A DNA stretch of 64,000 bases from Metallyticus violacea (lineage: Eukaryota > Arthropoda > Insecta > Mantodea > Metallyticidae), in the NCBI GenBank assembly GCA_030762175.1, contig CM060846.1, positions 185,248,041-185,312,040 on the forward strand, read 5' to 3'. The position numbers were made by a program, and so were the translations under genes. Positions 11,511-23,739 of the stretch are shown one piece after another (position 1 is the stretch's first letter; each line of letters starts with the position of its first letter). Under the pieces are notes generated by a model that ran no database searches, had not been told where the DNA came from, and saw nothing but the letters and a program-made list of their open reading frames with translations.

Positions 11511-11630
11511 TAGAAAGGAACTGTTTGAGGGTTTCTCAGCCAGGGTCTAAAGCACAAAGATTTCAATATATCTCACATAAGGGCGCAATGATGGAAGGTT
11601 TTTAAGATGGTTATCAACAGAATAAAAATT

Positions 11631-11838
11631 ATATTGTACTTACGAAGCTGTTGACAATGGAGTGGATAAATCCTACACTTATGTAATCAATTTGCTTACA
11701 CTAAAACTCCACTTACTTTTATAAACCAAGGCTAGTTTCGGAAGAAGGTCTCTTTCATCTTCAGTTTTTGGCTGAAACTAGTCATAGTTTATAAAAGTAA
11801 GTGGAGTTTTAGTATAAGCAAATTGATTACATAAGTGT
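11631..11838. mobile_element. PLE family-4 mini-insertion, inverted tails, TSD
   Basis: 208 bp between perfect 12-bp duplications AGAATAAAAATT (11619-11630 and 11839-11850). The left end is a complete family-4 tail in minus orientation (ATTGTACTTACGAAGCTGTT ... CACTTACTTTTATAAACC), the right end a shorter plus-orientation copy (AAAAGTAAGTGGAGTTTTAG). No protein is encoded. Confidence 0.85.
11714..11764 (-). ncRNA. hammerhead-ribozyme-like core
   Basis: Minus strand: CTGAAGA, a potential stem II, GAAAC, a loop, then GTA followed by AGTGG. ACT after GAA can pair with AGT before the GTA-final A, giving a 3-bp stem III. Stem II pairing is imperfect and stem I is not evident. Confidence 0.45.
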
Positions 11839-11884
11839 AGAATAAAAATTGTTGTGCTACATATATAAGATGGGCATCAAGAAA

Positions 11885-13250
11885 TGAAAAACTTTTATTT
11901 ATTTTACTAAGCACATTACAAAAGAATAGGACTTGGCATCAGCCCAGGTTCCATGTCAGTTGTATTAAAAAAATTACAATATAGGTTAAATACATTTTGC
12001 CTGTTCATATCTCATATTCTACTTCTAATGAATTTTCAAAAACCTTCAGTTAAATTTCTATGTTCATCCCAAAATTCCTTAATACCATTCTTAATTAACG
12101 TCTGATTGAATTAACCCAGATACTTTACTTTCATTTCATAGAAATAAACATCTTTTATAATATGGTCATCTGGTAGCTAACATGTTCTCTACTAATATTT
12201 GAATACCTGAACTATAATTTTTCCTTTAACTTAGTTATTCTATCAATGCACCATCCTGTGCTAAAATGTGGTGAACTCAATTTCATTTTACAACACTCTT
12301 ATGCATTACATTCCTTTTTTTGCACTCTCTCCATAACTCAGTCCTAAATGCCCCATCTTGATTCTATAAATGCATTATATATTCTTTCAAATTATGTTAC
12401 GCTCATACCAAATGCTGTGAACATACATTTACAAATCATATTCAGTACTGTCATTCATTGCATACTGCTTTTGTTTCCCAATTATCCTGTGCTATTTAAT
12501 TTCATTCTTAGATAAATGAAATTATTGCTAAATTTTAGTGGTTCATATGGTACATCATAATGCAGAATAGGTCTTTATTTATTTTTTTTATGTTTAGTTT
12601 ACTACCATTTTTTAAATATAATAGTAATGGTCTCTAAATTCATTTTCAAAGTCCATGGGGTAGTTTATTTCCATTATTACATTTTATAAGGCAAGAACTG
12701 TGAAGGAAAAGACCATCAGGTCATCAACGTATAACAACCTAGGAATTTCCCTATTCTTAATGATTGGCATATGTTCATTAGGGTGACTTAACCTGTATTG
12801 TGTCATTGATAAACAGGTTAAATATCATCAGATTCAAATTGCTTCCCTGTCTTATTTCACTTCTGTGATCACTTTATTTAATCCAGTCTCAATGTGAAAT
12901 GTTTTGACTTGATATATGTTTTGCATTAGTTCAACTGCATGCTTTTTAATTCCCATTTTTAACCACAAGGCCTCCATTATTGTACTATTGTAGGTCTTTT
13001 CTTGATCTATAAATAATATATTAATTTTCATTTTTTCTTTAAATATTTATCTTTTACAATCTTTAACAATTAATTGCTAGCTCTTCTACAACCTGTGTTT
13101 TCAGTGTGCTTGTAAATGAGATAATAAATTACTCTTTTTATTCATTGTTAAAACCTATCTGAAATTATTCCTATAAAATTTCTTCCTTGATTGCATAGAA
13201 TTGCAATGCCTCTATAATTACTAGGAATGTTCATGTAAAATTAGTTATTG
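11885..13250 (-). pseudogene. R1-like LINE reverse transcriptase remnant
   Basis: Read on the minus strand in shifting frames, the region keeps the order of an RT: a piece near 13060-13010 like IVKDKYLKKKWKLIY, then IMIFNLFINDTIQV, a YADD-equivalent reading LGCYTLMT or LLYVDDLMVFSF near 12730-12700, and SKLNIKKINK, as in the R1-like family of 14042-16280. It ends in an A-rich 3' side at 11885-11905. Stops are frequent and no frame exceeds 60 codons, so this is an old copy. The clade assignment is by eye. Confidence 0.55.
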
Positions 13251-13295
13251 CTAGATGAAATAAATTTGTCTCTTTTATTAAATTGTTTGCTACCA

Positions 13296-13353
13296 TTATT
13301 ATCATCATCATCGTCGTCATCACCATTATTATTATTATTATTATTATTATTGC
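13296..13353 (+). repeat. ATC/ATT trinucleotide microsatellite
   Basis: TTATCATCATCATCGTCGTC passing into nine ATT units. Confidence 0.95.
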
Positions 13354-13359
13354 CATTCA

Positions 13360-14030
13360 CCAAGTTTTAGAATGTACTTATTTAAAAATGTTAACAATGA
13401 AGGTTAGCGATTTCAACATCTACTTGTTTAGTTGGCATAAATCATATTTAATAATTTATGTTGTAGTTTGGCATTCTACAACTTAGAGGCTTTCATCACT
13501 GTGAACCATTCATATCTGTGCACAATGCTGGTTTAATGTATAGCATTCACCTAATTCTGTGCTTGGTGGAAGGCTATTTAAAACTGCTAATTTCCGAGAC
13601 CAGTATATATCATTGACAACTGCTTGTGAAAAGTTATATTTTTCCGTAATGAAATGTGCATAAAATAATGATGTTGCTGTTTTTCACAGTATATACTCTT
13701 TTTATTTAGGTTAGTTGGATGATTTCTATTTGAATAAATTAATAGATTTTATTTAATAGCTAGAAATCTTTGCTTAACTTCATATTGCAAAGTTATTTCA
13801 ATTTTAAGGCATTTATGCTCACACCGCACAAAAAACTGTGAGTAACCTTTGTTTCAATATAATTAGGAAATTAATAATTATTTTTAAATGAAATAAAGGC
13901 AATTTATATTTTATTTTTAATTTTTCACTTTAGAATGCTTATTAATTTATTTTGAAAATGAAGCTGATTAATTTACATATTTTGTTTGAGCATAAATACC
14001 TTAAAATTATAATATTTGTGTGAGTAGGGT
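13360..14030. other. AT-rich spacer
   Basis: No gene or recognisable repeat seen. Confidence 0.5.
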
Positions 14031-14035
14031 TTCAG

Positions 14036-16280
14036 ATCAAAATGTTGAAGAGAAAAAAGACTTCAGGAATAGATGGAATTGCAGGAGAATTTTGGAAAGC
14101 ATTTGGGGAAATAGAAGGAGGTACCAGGATACTAACAGAGTTATTAAATAGAATTAAGGAGAGGAAGGTATCTGAAAGCTGGAAAGTGAGCATGATTGTT
14201 CCACTATATAAAGGAAAAGGTAATATAAATAACTGGAGCAGCTATAGAGGAATTAGTGTGTTATCCATTTTAGGTAAAACGTACACTGGCATATTAGCTG
14301 AAAGGTTGAATGAGTGGGCAAAAATGGAAGGTAAATTATCAGAATTTCAAGCAGGTTTTAGAAAAGGAAGAAGAACAATAGATAATATAATAATTCGTAC
14401 CATAGTGAAGAAATGCTTAAGAAATAAAAGGGTAGGTATATATTTTCTTTGCAGATTTTGGGAAAGCATTTGATACAATTAATTGGGATTTACTGTCATA
14501 CAAATTGAGATGCAAGGAAATCAGTACTGAATTTATTCTAGGACTTAACAAATTATATGAAGGAAGCAGGTTTTGCATCAGATTATACTATTCAAAATAT
14601 AAATTTGAGACAGTTGTAAATTGAGACCAATTTTATTTAATTTGTTTATAGATGATGTCATGAAAAATAATAGGCACTGTCCAATTATTTAAAAGAAAGA
14701 AGTACCAGGATTGCTTTTTCCTGACGAACTCATAACAGAAGCAGTAACCGTAACAGGATTACAACATGTCATTGATGAAATTAATGGATATTTATAGAAT
14801 GGGGTCTAAGGATAAATAGTAAAAATCAAAGATAATAAATAGTATGTAAAAATGGAGCAGAATTAGGAGAAGATGAGAGATGATTTATAAATAGATAACC
14901 GAATAGAGATAGTGAAAAAATTTAATTATTTGGGTGTGAAATTTATGAATAATGGAAGGTGGGAAGTTCTGTCTAAATGTGCATAAGTAAAAGGCAAATT
15001 AGCTATGGAAGCAGTCTTTGTATAAAGTTCCCATATTGGCATTGAAATAGCTAGAAAGATTATGTGTGACTGTGGTTAAGTCAAAGATAATGTATGTAAT
15101 ATAAATTTGGGGAGTGTGAACGGGTTGGACAAAGGTTGATATAGTAGAATGTTTTTTAAAGAAGTTTTGAGGTTTTGACAAGGTTTAGTTTGCCTAGGGG
15201 GTCAGTTTTGGCAGAACTAGAAAGAGTAGGAAGGAAAGGTATAATAATGGAGAGAATCTTGAAATATTGGCACAGATATTTGAAATTAGATGATAACAAT
15301 GACTAAAAGAAAATCTTACATACCAAAGAGATGTACTGGGAAGACAGTGTTGGTTTGGGGAGGTGGGAAACTACTAGAAGAAATTGGAATGGAATATGTA
15401 TGGCAATTGGGTGAAAGTAATGCCTGTGGAGAAGCCAGAGATTTGGGCTAGCTTAGAGGACAAAAGTTCTTTAGGCTTATATAAAGTAGTTAAAAAATAG
15501 AGCAACAGGAGAAATATATAGATGATTGTGATCAATTTGGGAGAATTGGTCTTGCATGGATGCGAACAGGGGTATAATTTCTAAAAGGATGCATTATGTG
15601 TGGGAAAGTGAATAGAATGTTCCATTGTCTAATTGAATGTGAAATGGTAAAAAGATGGGGGGATAGTGTCTGGGATGAAAAATGGGACAAACTACAAGAA
15701 GATATAGTGCAATTAAAATTTTATCAAGCTTGAGGGTAGAGATAATAAACAAGATTGAGGAATTCTTAGGAAATGTAAGGAATAAATGGAGGAGTAGTGC
15801 AAGTAAGGAGCTTGAGGGCACGTACAGTTGTGAAAATAGTAATTTATTTTAGGGATTCTTTACTGTAAATATAACCAAGTGGAAGGTATGGAAGAACCTT
15901 AGTTTAGAAATTTTTAGATATTTTGTCTGTTTATGTAAATTGAATTGTAAAATTGTGTGTTGAATAATTCATAGCATAAGAAATTGTAGTTAATTGATTA
16001 TAATAATGGTTTGGGTATAAATTATTTATAGTACTGTGTTTTTCTTTTGGTTGAGTCAGAGCCTGGTCCCCTGGATATTCTAGTAGATAGCTGCTGATGA
16101 ACTGGGGACTGGGAGGCAGAGCCAATAAAACATAAATTTTTATTAGAGTTAGTGCCTTCTGGAATTACTAAAGGCACTGTTCTAATTTGTTATATTTTAA
16201 TCTTAATTTTTTTTGTGTTTATTTTGTTATGAATATTTTGTGTGTTAATGTGTGCGAGAAATAAAAATTTATTCATTCAT
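14036..16280 (+). pseudogene. R1-like LINE ORF2 (RT to 3' end)
   Basis: A 5'-truncated non-LTR retrotransposon. The first 143 codons (14042-14473) are intact and carry RT block motifs KTSGIDGIAGEFWK, VSMIVPLYKGKGNINNWSSY, RGISVLSILGKTYTGIL and SEFQAGFRKGRRTIDNI. A frameshift follows at about 14450, after which frames give FGKAFDTINWDLLSYKLRC, PILFNLFIDDVM, a decayed active site (LLFPDELI where YADDL is expected), RINSKKSKIIVCKNG and FNYLGVKFMNNG. Near 15590 a Cys/His segment (CIMCGKVNRMFHCLIECE) matches the zinc-knuckle-like C-terminus of this clade. The 3' UTR from about 15850 is shared with 4800-5124 and ends in AATAAAAATTTATTCATTCAT. Confidence 0.85.
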
Positions 16281-16739
16281 ATTTTTGTCCTTTAAAAGGT
16301 ATATTATTGTCATATATTTAAAATTAATTTTATTTCAAAAACTAACAATTAAAATATTCCAGATAATGAGGATTTGAATTTAGATATTTCTTATTACTGG
16401 ACATAAGCTTTTGTCCACTCAGTCATCAGGGCACATGGTCCAAGCAAAAGCATTTATTTTTTATGGCATAACTTGAACAAGAACTCAATGCAGCATTAAG
16501 ATGTGTATTGTGAACTTAGTGTTAGCAAATGCTTCAAATGTTTCCTGAATCAATAATTGTTTTTAGCCATTGCTAATATTTTTGTCTAAGGGCGTACCAT
16601 CCTGATTGAGTCAGAAACATTTTCTTATATGAAAAAATAATAACATTTTTAATCTCAAATTAAGCATATTTAGAATGAAAATAGCTGAATTGCATAATAT
16701 TTATAGTAGAAATAATAGTTTTCAAATTATTTATTTCAG
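16281..16739 (+). other. probable 3' part of a host intron
   Basis: No repeat identified. It ends in a polypyrimidine-poor but plausible acceptor TTATTTATTTCAG at 16727-16739, directly before an open coding segment. Confidence 0.45.
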
Positions 16740-16910
16740 CTTCTAGTGCCACCATATGAGAAGCCAGACTGTCCTTTGTTTGTGTTTTGTGAGGGGAGAA
16801 GCAAAGAATCCTTGAGTGTAAAATTCAGCATCCCTGATGACCGTTATGTGGATTCAAATCTTCCAGATACTGATGATGAACTGGAATGTGAAGAATTTGA
16901 GATCATTTAA
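16740..16910 (+). CDS. 3'-terminal coding exon of a host gene
   Basis: Starting right after an AG acceptor (16738-16739), 171 bp read as 56 codons plus TAA in phase 0. The peptide begins LLVPPYEKPDCPLFVFCEGR, has SLSVKFSIPDDRYVDSNLP, and ends in an acidic tail TDDELECEEFEII. No transposon motif is present. The final EEFEII resembles an Atg8-binding LIR motif (acidic residues, F-x-x-I) and the acidic tail plus terminal FEIx recalls the C-terminus of ATG4 proteases; this is a weak resemblance, not an identification. Upstream exons were not found in the window and are probably upstream of it or hidden in the repeats. The 3' UTR has no canonical AATAAA close by; AATAAG occurs at 16981. Confidence 0.65.
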   Translation, partial: LLVPPYEKPDCPLFVFCEGRSKESLSVKFSIPDDRYVDSNLPDTDDELECEEFEII

Positions 16911-17323
16911 AGAAAATCTGTAATATTTTATTTATTTTAAAACATTTCAAAATCATTGCATTTATTTATTCCATTCCTACAATAAGAAAGGATTTGTGTG
17001 ATAAAGATAGCTAACAGTATTTGTAAAATCTAAAAACTGGTTTACAGTTAATATATTCATGCATGCATTTAAAAATTCAGCATCCCGATGACCGTTATGT
17101 GGATTCAAATCTTCCAGATACTGATGATGAACTGGAATGTGAAGAATTTGAGATCATTTAAAGAAAATCTGTAATATTTTATTTATATTAAAACATTTCA
17201 AAATCATTGCATTTATTTATTCCATTCCTACAATAAGAAAGGATTTGTGTGATAAAGATAGCTAACAGTATTTGTAAAATCTAAAAACTGGTTTACAGTT
17301 AATATATTCATGCATGCATTTAA
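16821..17323 (+). repeat. tandem duplication of exon end plus 3' UTR (~252 bp x2)
   Basis: Unit 1 (16821-17072) and unit 2 (17073-17323) are nearly identical, each running from AAATTCAGCATCC through the stop codon and 3' UTR to GCATGCATTTAAAAAT. Unit 2 lacks one T (CATCCCGATG versus CATCCCTGATG), which shifts the frame of the copied coding part, so only unit 1 can serve the gene. Confidence 0.95.
17073..17323 (+). pseudogene. duplicated exon fragment (frameshifted)
   Basis: Second copy of the terminal exon's last ~30 codons and 3' UTR. It has no splice acceptor of its own and a 1-bp deletion near 17086. It could contribute an alternative 3' UTR if transcription runs through. Confidence 0.8.
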
Positions 17324-17427
17324 AAATGAAATCATAATGACACATGAATGCGTGTGTGTGTGTGTGTACACACATGCACGTAATGTACATTAGTAAATTG
17401 GTGAATGCTAACATGTGCCTGTACAGG

Positions 17428-17910
17428 TTAAATATTGCATTCACTGTCTAACATGCGTGTGCTGATAATGTTTGAAAGCTTCATAATTATGTGAAGACAT
17501 AAGCTTAAATGGCTCATGTCCATAGTTAAAATCTTGACTTCTGGGTGCTGCTGCTGCATCTTAGTGGTAAAATTGGCCACTGTTGATGTTTCATACAGGC
17601 TAAGCTGTATTTTGCCAAAGCTCTGGTGCCTGACGGAGGTTGACATACTCTTGCTATCAATAACCATCATTGCTCCCTTATATATACTGGCAAACTGTGG
17701 GGTCACTCCCTCCCCTTTCTCCTGAATGGCTGTGACTTGGTCAATAGCTCTCTGTTCTAATAGTGGTTTCAATATCTTAGCAATATCTGGAAACCACTGT
17801 TAGAACAGCAAGCCAGAGACAATCTGGAGAAAGGGGAAGGAAATGACCCTGCAGCTCACCAATATATATAAGGAGCAACAGTGGTAATCAATAGCAAAAG
17901 AGTTTAGCAT
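17428..17910. repeat. inverted duplication of an unclassified coding repeat
   Basis: The minus-strand ORF 17428-17772 (114 codons; KGAMMVIDSKSMSTSVRHQS and GKIQLSLYETSTVANFTTKM) matches no family I know. Its upstream part (17640-17785) is repeated in the opposite orientation at 17785-17905 (GGAGAAAGGGGAAGG, ATATATAAGGAGCAA), forming a palindrome centred near 17785. A related piece lies at 25076-25180 on the + strand (AAGTACAGCTCAGCCTGTAC, GACCAATTTTACCAATA). It is repetitive and probably a mobile-element ORF. Confidence 0.55.
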
Positions 17911-17969
17911 TGCAAGTATACCTCCATCATGTACCAAAGTTTCTTTTTTTAATAAATTGTAAATGTTAT

Positions 17970-19270
17970 TATACAATGTGTATAATACAATTGTGCAAAA
18001 ATAATGTAACATAATGTAAATATATACATGGCACATGAGTTGAGGTTGCAGCCCAGCGGCTGTCCTCATTACAATGTGAAAAATGATCTAGCAATAAATC
18101 TGAATGTCCTTTTCGATTCAGTCTTCGCAGTTGTTGCAGTGATAGTAGGTGAGTTGGAATGTTGCTCAGAAGTTCATTTGTGTAATTTGCAATGTAGTCA
18201 ATTGTGGCAGGAGTGAAGGACAATGTTCCCTATTTGAATGTGTAAATCTTTATGTAGAGTTTCATTGCAGTTGTGCAAAGAACCCGGTTCTGAAAGGTTT
18301 GGATCCTTTTCAGTTGTGAATAGGAAGTCAAGCTCCATATTGAGCAGCCACATAGCCAGATAGGTCTTATCATTGAGAAGTAGATTAATCTTTAAAATAA
18401 CTGCTAAGGTGATGATCCTTGAAGATATTTTAGTTCAATAATTTTGTGTCATAGTCTTATTATTAAGCTATTTATGTTCTGTCAGCAATTGAGTTTGATA
18501 TGCAGTATAATTCCAAAATATGTTGTGAATTGTACTATGGGTATTTGTTTTTTGTTTTATAATTGAATTGAAGTACTTTAGATTTATAAGAATTTATTTT
18601 AATTTTCCATTATTTGCACCATATGCCCAACAGATTGACATATGCCAGAAGATTGTTAGCTGATGGTTTCCATGTGCCTTTGCTTGGAATAGCAATATCA
18701 TCAGGAAACTATGCTATTGTTAGATTTATTATTTTTTTGGAAATTATGTATATATATTAGATAAAGAATCAGAGCCCATATACTTCCTTGAGGAACTCCA
18801 GTTTGTATGACAAGGATTGGAATCTAGAATTTTCATAACTAACAGAGAAAGTTCTGTTGGAGAGAAATGACTATTATCCTAAATAAGCTATCAGTGAGTA
18901 GTGGTTTTAGTTTATACAGCAGTCCAGTGCACCAAATCTTATCAAATGCCTTCTCAGTATCCAAAAATAGCCCAAGACAAACAGATTTTTCTTCAAATAT
19001 ATTCAGTTTGACATCAACTACACGATGAAATTGCTGAGGACAAGAATGTGATAATAGGAAGCCAAACTGAGTCTTTGGTATTATGGAATTTGTTGCCTTC
19101 AAGAATTCAGGAAAGAGCAGACATTCAAAAATCTTTGAAAAAAAAGGGAGAAGACTAATTGGCCGATAACTATAAGGATCATTTTAAAGGCAAAAAGCAG
19201 CTGATAGAATCAAGGGTAAGATTCCTGTTGTTATTAATAGTTCAAGGTCCCATTTTTTTAGGATAAAGGC
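17970..19270 (-). pseudogene. Jockey-type LINE, RT to C-terminus
   Basis: Minus strand. RT blocks appear in order: a degraded PLPYDPYSYRPISLLPF-like entry near 19180-19140, then IIPKTQFGF (like the family motif QFGFR), HSCPQQFHRVVD and CLGLFLDTEKAFDKIW (RT block A with its aspartate) at 19090-18920. The F-ADD box reads FLDDIAIPS near 18690, and a thumb-like CK.WKIKINSYKSKVLQF follows near 18600. The ORF 17969-18223 resembles the C-terminal tail. Several stops and shifts; no endonuclease domain is attached. Confidence 0.75.
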
Positions 19271-19384
19271 ACCTGATCCAGGCCAGAAATTCATTAAGAC
19301 AAACTTAATAGCAGTTAATGTTAATTCAAAATTAATCATATCAATGATAAGGGTTACACAGAAAATGAAGTAAAATTGAAGAGT

Positions 19385-22300
19385 ATTCAGCATGCAATAA
19401 AAAATGTGAACATATTTCATCAAAACATTAGAGGATTGAAAAATTAGACAGATGAATTATTAAACAACTTAACTTGTGACAGTGTAAAACCACATAATAT
19501 GTGCCTATCTGAACACCATTTGAAACAACAGGAATTATCATAATTGTCATTACATGGTTATTGTCTGGGAGCAGGAGCTTCAAGTAAAAAACTAAATAAT
19601 AGAGGAATTTGCATTTATGTCAGGCAGGATGTACCATATAAAACATTAGATGTATCAAAATTTAATTCAGAACAGGACATTGAATTATGCAAAATAATTA
19701 TAATTGCTAATTATCACTCTCAGCTAGGAAACTGAAACTTTCTTGATGAAACTTAAAGATATCTTAAACTTTTTATTTAAGCTTAAGCATGAAATAATTA
19801 TATGTGGGAACATAAATATTAATAACTTAATGCCAAGTGCAAGAATGAATCGAATGAATTCCCTTCTTACTGTATATAATATGGTGCATACAATTAACTT
19901 TCCCACCAGGATTGATAAAACTCTAGCATAACAATAGATAATATATTTGTAAATTCAGACAAACTGTCATATTCTATATCTCCATTGATCAATGGTCTCA
20001 CTGACCATGATGCTCAAGTAATAGTGAAAATGAATTCTACATTAAAATTCAAAGAATGTTACAGATATATAAAATATAGAGATATTAATGATGCTAACCT
20101 CAGTAAAATGGCGGAGGATCTTCAACAAGAATCGTGGAATAGTGTCTTCAGTGCAGATGATGTTAATAGTAAATTCAACAATTTTTTACAGATTTTTAAA
20201 TTGCATTTTGAAGCATATTTCTCATTAAAAATTTTAAAAAGTTACATGAGCAAGGAATAGTTAACCCAAGGAATTAAAAAATCTTGACAACATAAAAGAC
20301 AATTATATAATGAGCAAAAGCTCAGTAAAGATCCTAAATTAAAAATACATTTTAAAAAGTATTGTAAGATACTTAGGAAAGTCATAAAAGTAGCAAATGG
20401 CCTCCATTACCAAAACTTATCAGGCAGTCAAAAAACAAAATAAAATCTACTGGGAATATAATAAAACATGAAACAGGGAAAAATTTGCAAAAAGATGTTG
20501 CAATAATCTTAACCATCAACAATCAAGAGATACAACACCCTGCAGATGTAGCAAATGTGTTTAATGATTACTTTCCTAATGTAACAAAAAATTTAAATTT
20601 ATATTCTGGTGATAAAAGAGATGCATTCAAATTTTTACAATCATCATCTCCCCATCAAAATAATGGATTTAAACAAGGTATCACTACCCCCTAAAAATTA
20701 GTAATATCATTAGAAAACAAAATCAAAAAACTCTTCTGGCTATGATGAGATTAACAGCAAAATCATAAAGCCCTGTGCAAAGGAAATTAGTGCATCTCTT
20801 AGTCACTTGTGTAATGAGTCTTTAACATTAAGTGTATTTCCTGAAAGGCTAAAATATTCAATAGTAAGGCCTCTGTTCATAAAGGGAGAAAAGATAAATG
20901 TCACTAATTATAGACCTATAGCTATTTCACCTCATTTTCTAAGGTGTTGAGAAAGTAATGTACAATAGGCTTTATAATTACCTTGAAAGTAAGATTATTC
21001 TAGTTAGTGATCAGTTTGGCTTAGAAAAGGAATTTCAACACAAAATGCAATCTGTAAACTCACTAATGAAATTTAACTGCCCTAAATGAAAGAGCACATG
21101 TAGGAGGAATATCTTGTGACTTAGCAAAGGCATTTGATTGTGTCAATCATGAAATTCTGATAGATAAATTAGCTTTCTATGGAATAAAAAACAATATTTA
21201 AAATGGTTTATATCCTATCTTGACAAAAGGAAATGAAAAATTGTCCCTTCAAAAATAAAATCAATGCGTCGAAATGGGGAATGATTAACCATGGAGTGCC
21301 TCAAGGATCTGTTCTGGGCCCTCTTCTTTTTCTGGTATATATAAATGATCTCTCCTTATCTATCCAAGATATAGGAAATGCTGTTCTATTTGCAGATGAC
21401 ACAAGCATATTGATGATGGAAAGAGCCTTAATGATTGTGCCATTAAATTAAATCTGGTTCTGAGTTCATTGTGTGTATGGTTCAAAGCAAACAAATTGTC
21501 TTTAAATCTAGATAAAACAAATGTTATAAAATTCATCACTCACAGATCTCCAGATCCACAATTACAGATAGAATATTATAACAGTGTACTTTCACAAACC
21601 ATATATATTAAATTCCTTGGTTTAATAATTGACCCATCTGAATTGGAAAGATCACATTGATCTTATTACACCTAAACTTAGCAGTCCATTCTATGCAATA
21701 TGTGTATTAGTAATGTTGGAGTCAATTAAGACTTTAAAACTAGCTTATTATGCTTATTTCAACTCAGTAATGAAGTACAATCAAACATTTTGGGGAAATT
21801 CAGTTAAAAGTGAATGTGTCTTCCTGTTACAGAAAAGGTCATATGAATAATCGCTGGTTTCAAATAGCAGGCATTCATGCAGAAACCTCTTTAGGAACCT
21901 TGAAATTTTAATCCTTCCCTGTGAATATATTTTATCCCTCATGAACTTTTATATAAGAAATAAACAAAAATTTGTTCAAAATCAAAATATACATGACAAG
22001 AGTTCTATACTAAAAGCAAATCTACATTGCCCAACTTCAGCACTTTCATGCCAACAAAAAAGTGTTTATTATGAATGAATTTTAGTACACAATGCTCTTT
22101 CCTCTAGCCTACAAGCCTTGATGAACAATGACAATGCCTTTAAATCTGCTCTTAGAAAATACCTATGTAAAAGGCCTATTATTCTGCAAAGGAATATATC
22201 AGTAACAACATTATACTGCACAATATATCAATGCATATGTAAACATGTATATAATAAAATTTGTATGATTGACTTGTCTGTTTTTATTGTTTGGTTAAGT

Positions 22301-22480
22301 AGTTTAAGTGTTCTTTTTATTTTTATTGTAATTATTTATGTAGATTTTGACATTTTTGTAAATGTAGATTGAAAGCTACTGTGGTAATTGTATATGACAA
22401 GTTCTATGTTTGTAGGTCTCTGTGACTGCTCCATGAACTCACCGAATGCTCCAGGAACTTAACTAAACTAAACTAGCTCC
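19385..22480 (+). pseudogene. Jockey/CR1-like LINE ORF2, nearly complete
   Basis: The longest LINE in the window. An apurinic-type endonuclease starts FHQNIRGLKN, then CLSEHHLKQQELS, GICIYVRQDVPY and IICGNININNL; its SDH-equivalent reads LTDHDAQVIV near 20000. A linker and the RT follow: IVRPLFIKGEKINVTNYRPI (20860-20920), HGVPQGSVLGPLLFLVYIND (21290-21350), LFADDTSILM (21385-21414) and WFKANKLSLNLDKTNVIKF. The C-terminal ALRKYLCKRP segment is at 22150, and the 3' UTR ends near 22480 with TTAACTAAACTAAACTAG. At least eight frameshifts or stops break it. It is a relative of the copy at 53150-55690. Confidence 0.88.
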
Positions 22481-22829
22481 TTTTGGTTTGTGAATCATCA
22501 CAATATATGCACATTTCTATGTAGTTGGAAAATAATCTAGACAAAGAATGGCATTATATATCTGTTAAAAACACAAGAGTTTTTCAGAGAAATATTGCAA
22601 GTAGGTGTTTAACAATTAAATCATGTACCAGAGTTTTGTTGGCTAGGTACTTCTTTGTTGCATTGAATATCTGAGCAGAGGTGCAAAGTATGAAAATTTG
22701 TTAGCTGAAGAGGCACTGTAAGTTTTTCTGTTATTTCATGTTCAAATTCAGGATCTCAAGTTGGATTCATTTTCACTTGTTCTTCAAAAATTTTCAAAAA
22801 TAAATTCACCTTTTCTTCTGAAGTACTAT

Positions 22830-23121
22830 ATTTTTTTTTTTTTTTTGAGTAGTGTTTAATGCCGATTTTTACTGCTGAGGCACCATCGGTGGTGGACACA
22901 TGATACAGGAGATGAAATGATATATTAGGACAGGATATTATTAAGGAAGGAAGTGTTCCAGGCCTAAGTTTCGGGTACCTCCCTGGCATTTGCCAGTTAT
23001 GAGGACTGAGGAAAACCTGGAAAAAACCCCATTCAGGGAGGACGGTCCTGGCGGGATTCGAACCCCAGACCTCCCGCTCACGAGTCCGCGCCTTAACGAC
23101 CTCGGCCACCCCTGGCGGTCC
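22830..23121 (-). mobile_element. SINE-A with target duplication
   Basis: Well-preserved copy; B box GGGGTTCGAATCC and A-box region TGGCCGAGGTCGTTAAGGCG are intact on the minus strand. Flanks GAAGTACTAT (22820-22829) and GAAGTGCTAT (23122-23131) form a 9/10 duplication. Its poly-A side is at 22830-22847. Confidence 0.92.
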
Positions 23122-23302
23122 GAAGTGCTATGCCAGGAGTTATCAAATCTCAAAGAAGTGTCCTATCTTTATATTTTGTTAGAATTTTAATTTTTTTTTC
23201 TATAAAGATCCATCTTTGCAATATAATTCATGAGTGGCTCAGTTATATAGTGTTTATAAAGATATTTTCTTTGTTCCCATAATTTATGACCATTTTGTTT
23301 CA

Positions 23303-23584
23303 CACCACCAAGGGTGGCCAAGTTCGTTAAGGTGCAAACTCATGAGTGGGTGATCTGGGGTTCGAATCCCACCAGGACCGTCCTCCTTTACTGAGGTTCT
23401 TTCCAGGTTTTCCTCAGTCCTCATTAATGGCAAATGCCAGGGAGGTACCCAAAACTTAGGCTTGAAACGTTTCCTTCCTTAAAACATCCTTTCCTAATAT
23501 ATCATTTCATCTCCTGTATCATCTGTGTCCACCACCTGTGGTGCTTCAATAGTAAAACCGGGCATTAAACACTATTAAAAAAAA
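23303..23584 (+). mobile_element. SINE-A
   Basis: Full-length copy with B box GGGGTTCGAATCC, body TTTTCCTCAGTCCTCAT, GGCAAATGCCAGGGAGGTAC and 3' GGCATTAAACACTATT plus A-run. It lies 180 bp from, and opposite to, the previous copy. Confidence 0.9.
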
Positions 23585-23739
23585 TTGTTCCTCCTCGAGG
23601 AGTTGTTTCACTTTAGGTGTTATTGAATGTTCACTGTGTTTATGTAACCGATTATCTTGCCCTGCCATACTAGCAGCATAGTAATGTATCTTGTCAGCAT
23701 GCTTATTGCCATGTCAATTTCTTGTGGAATTTTTAAGAA

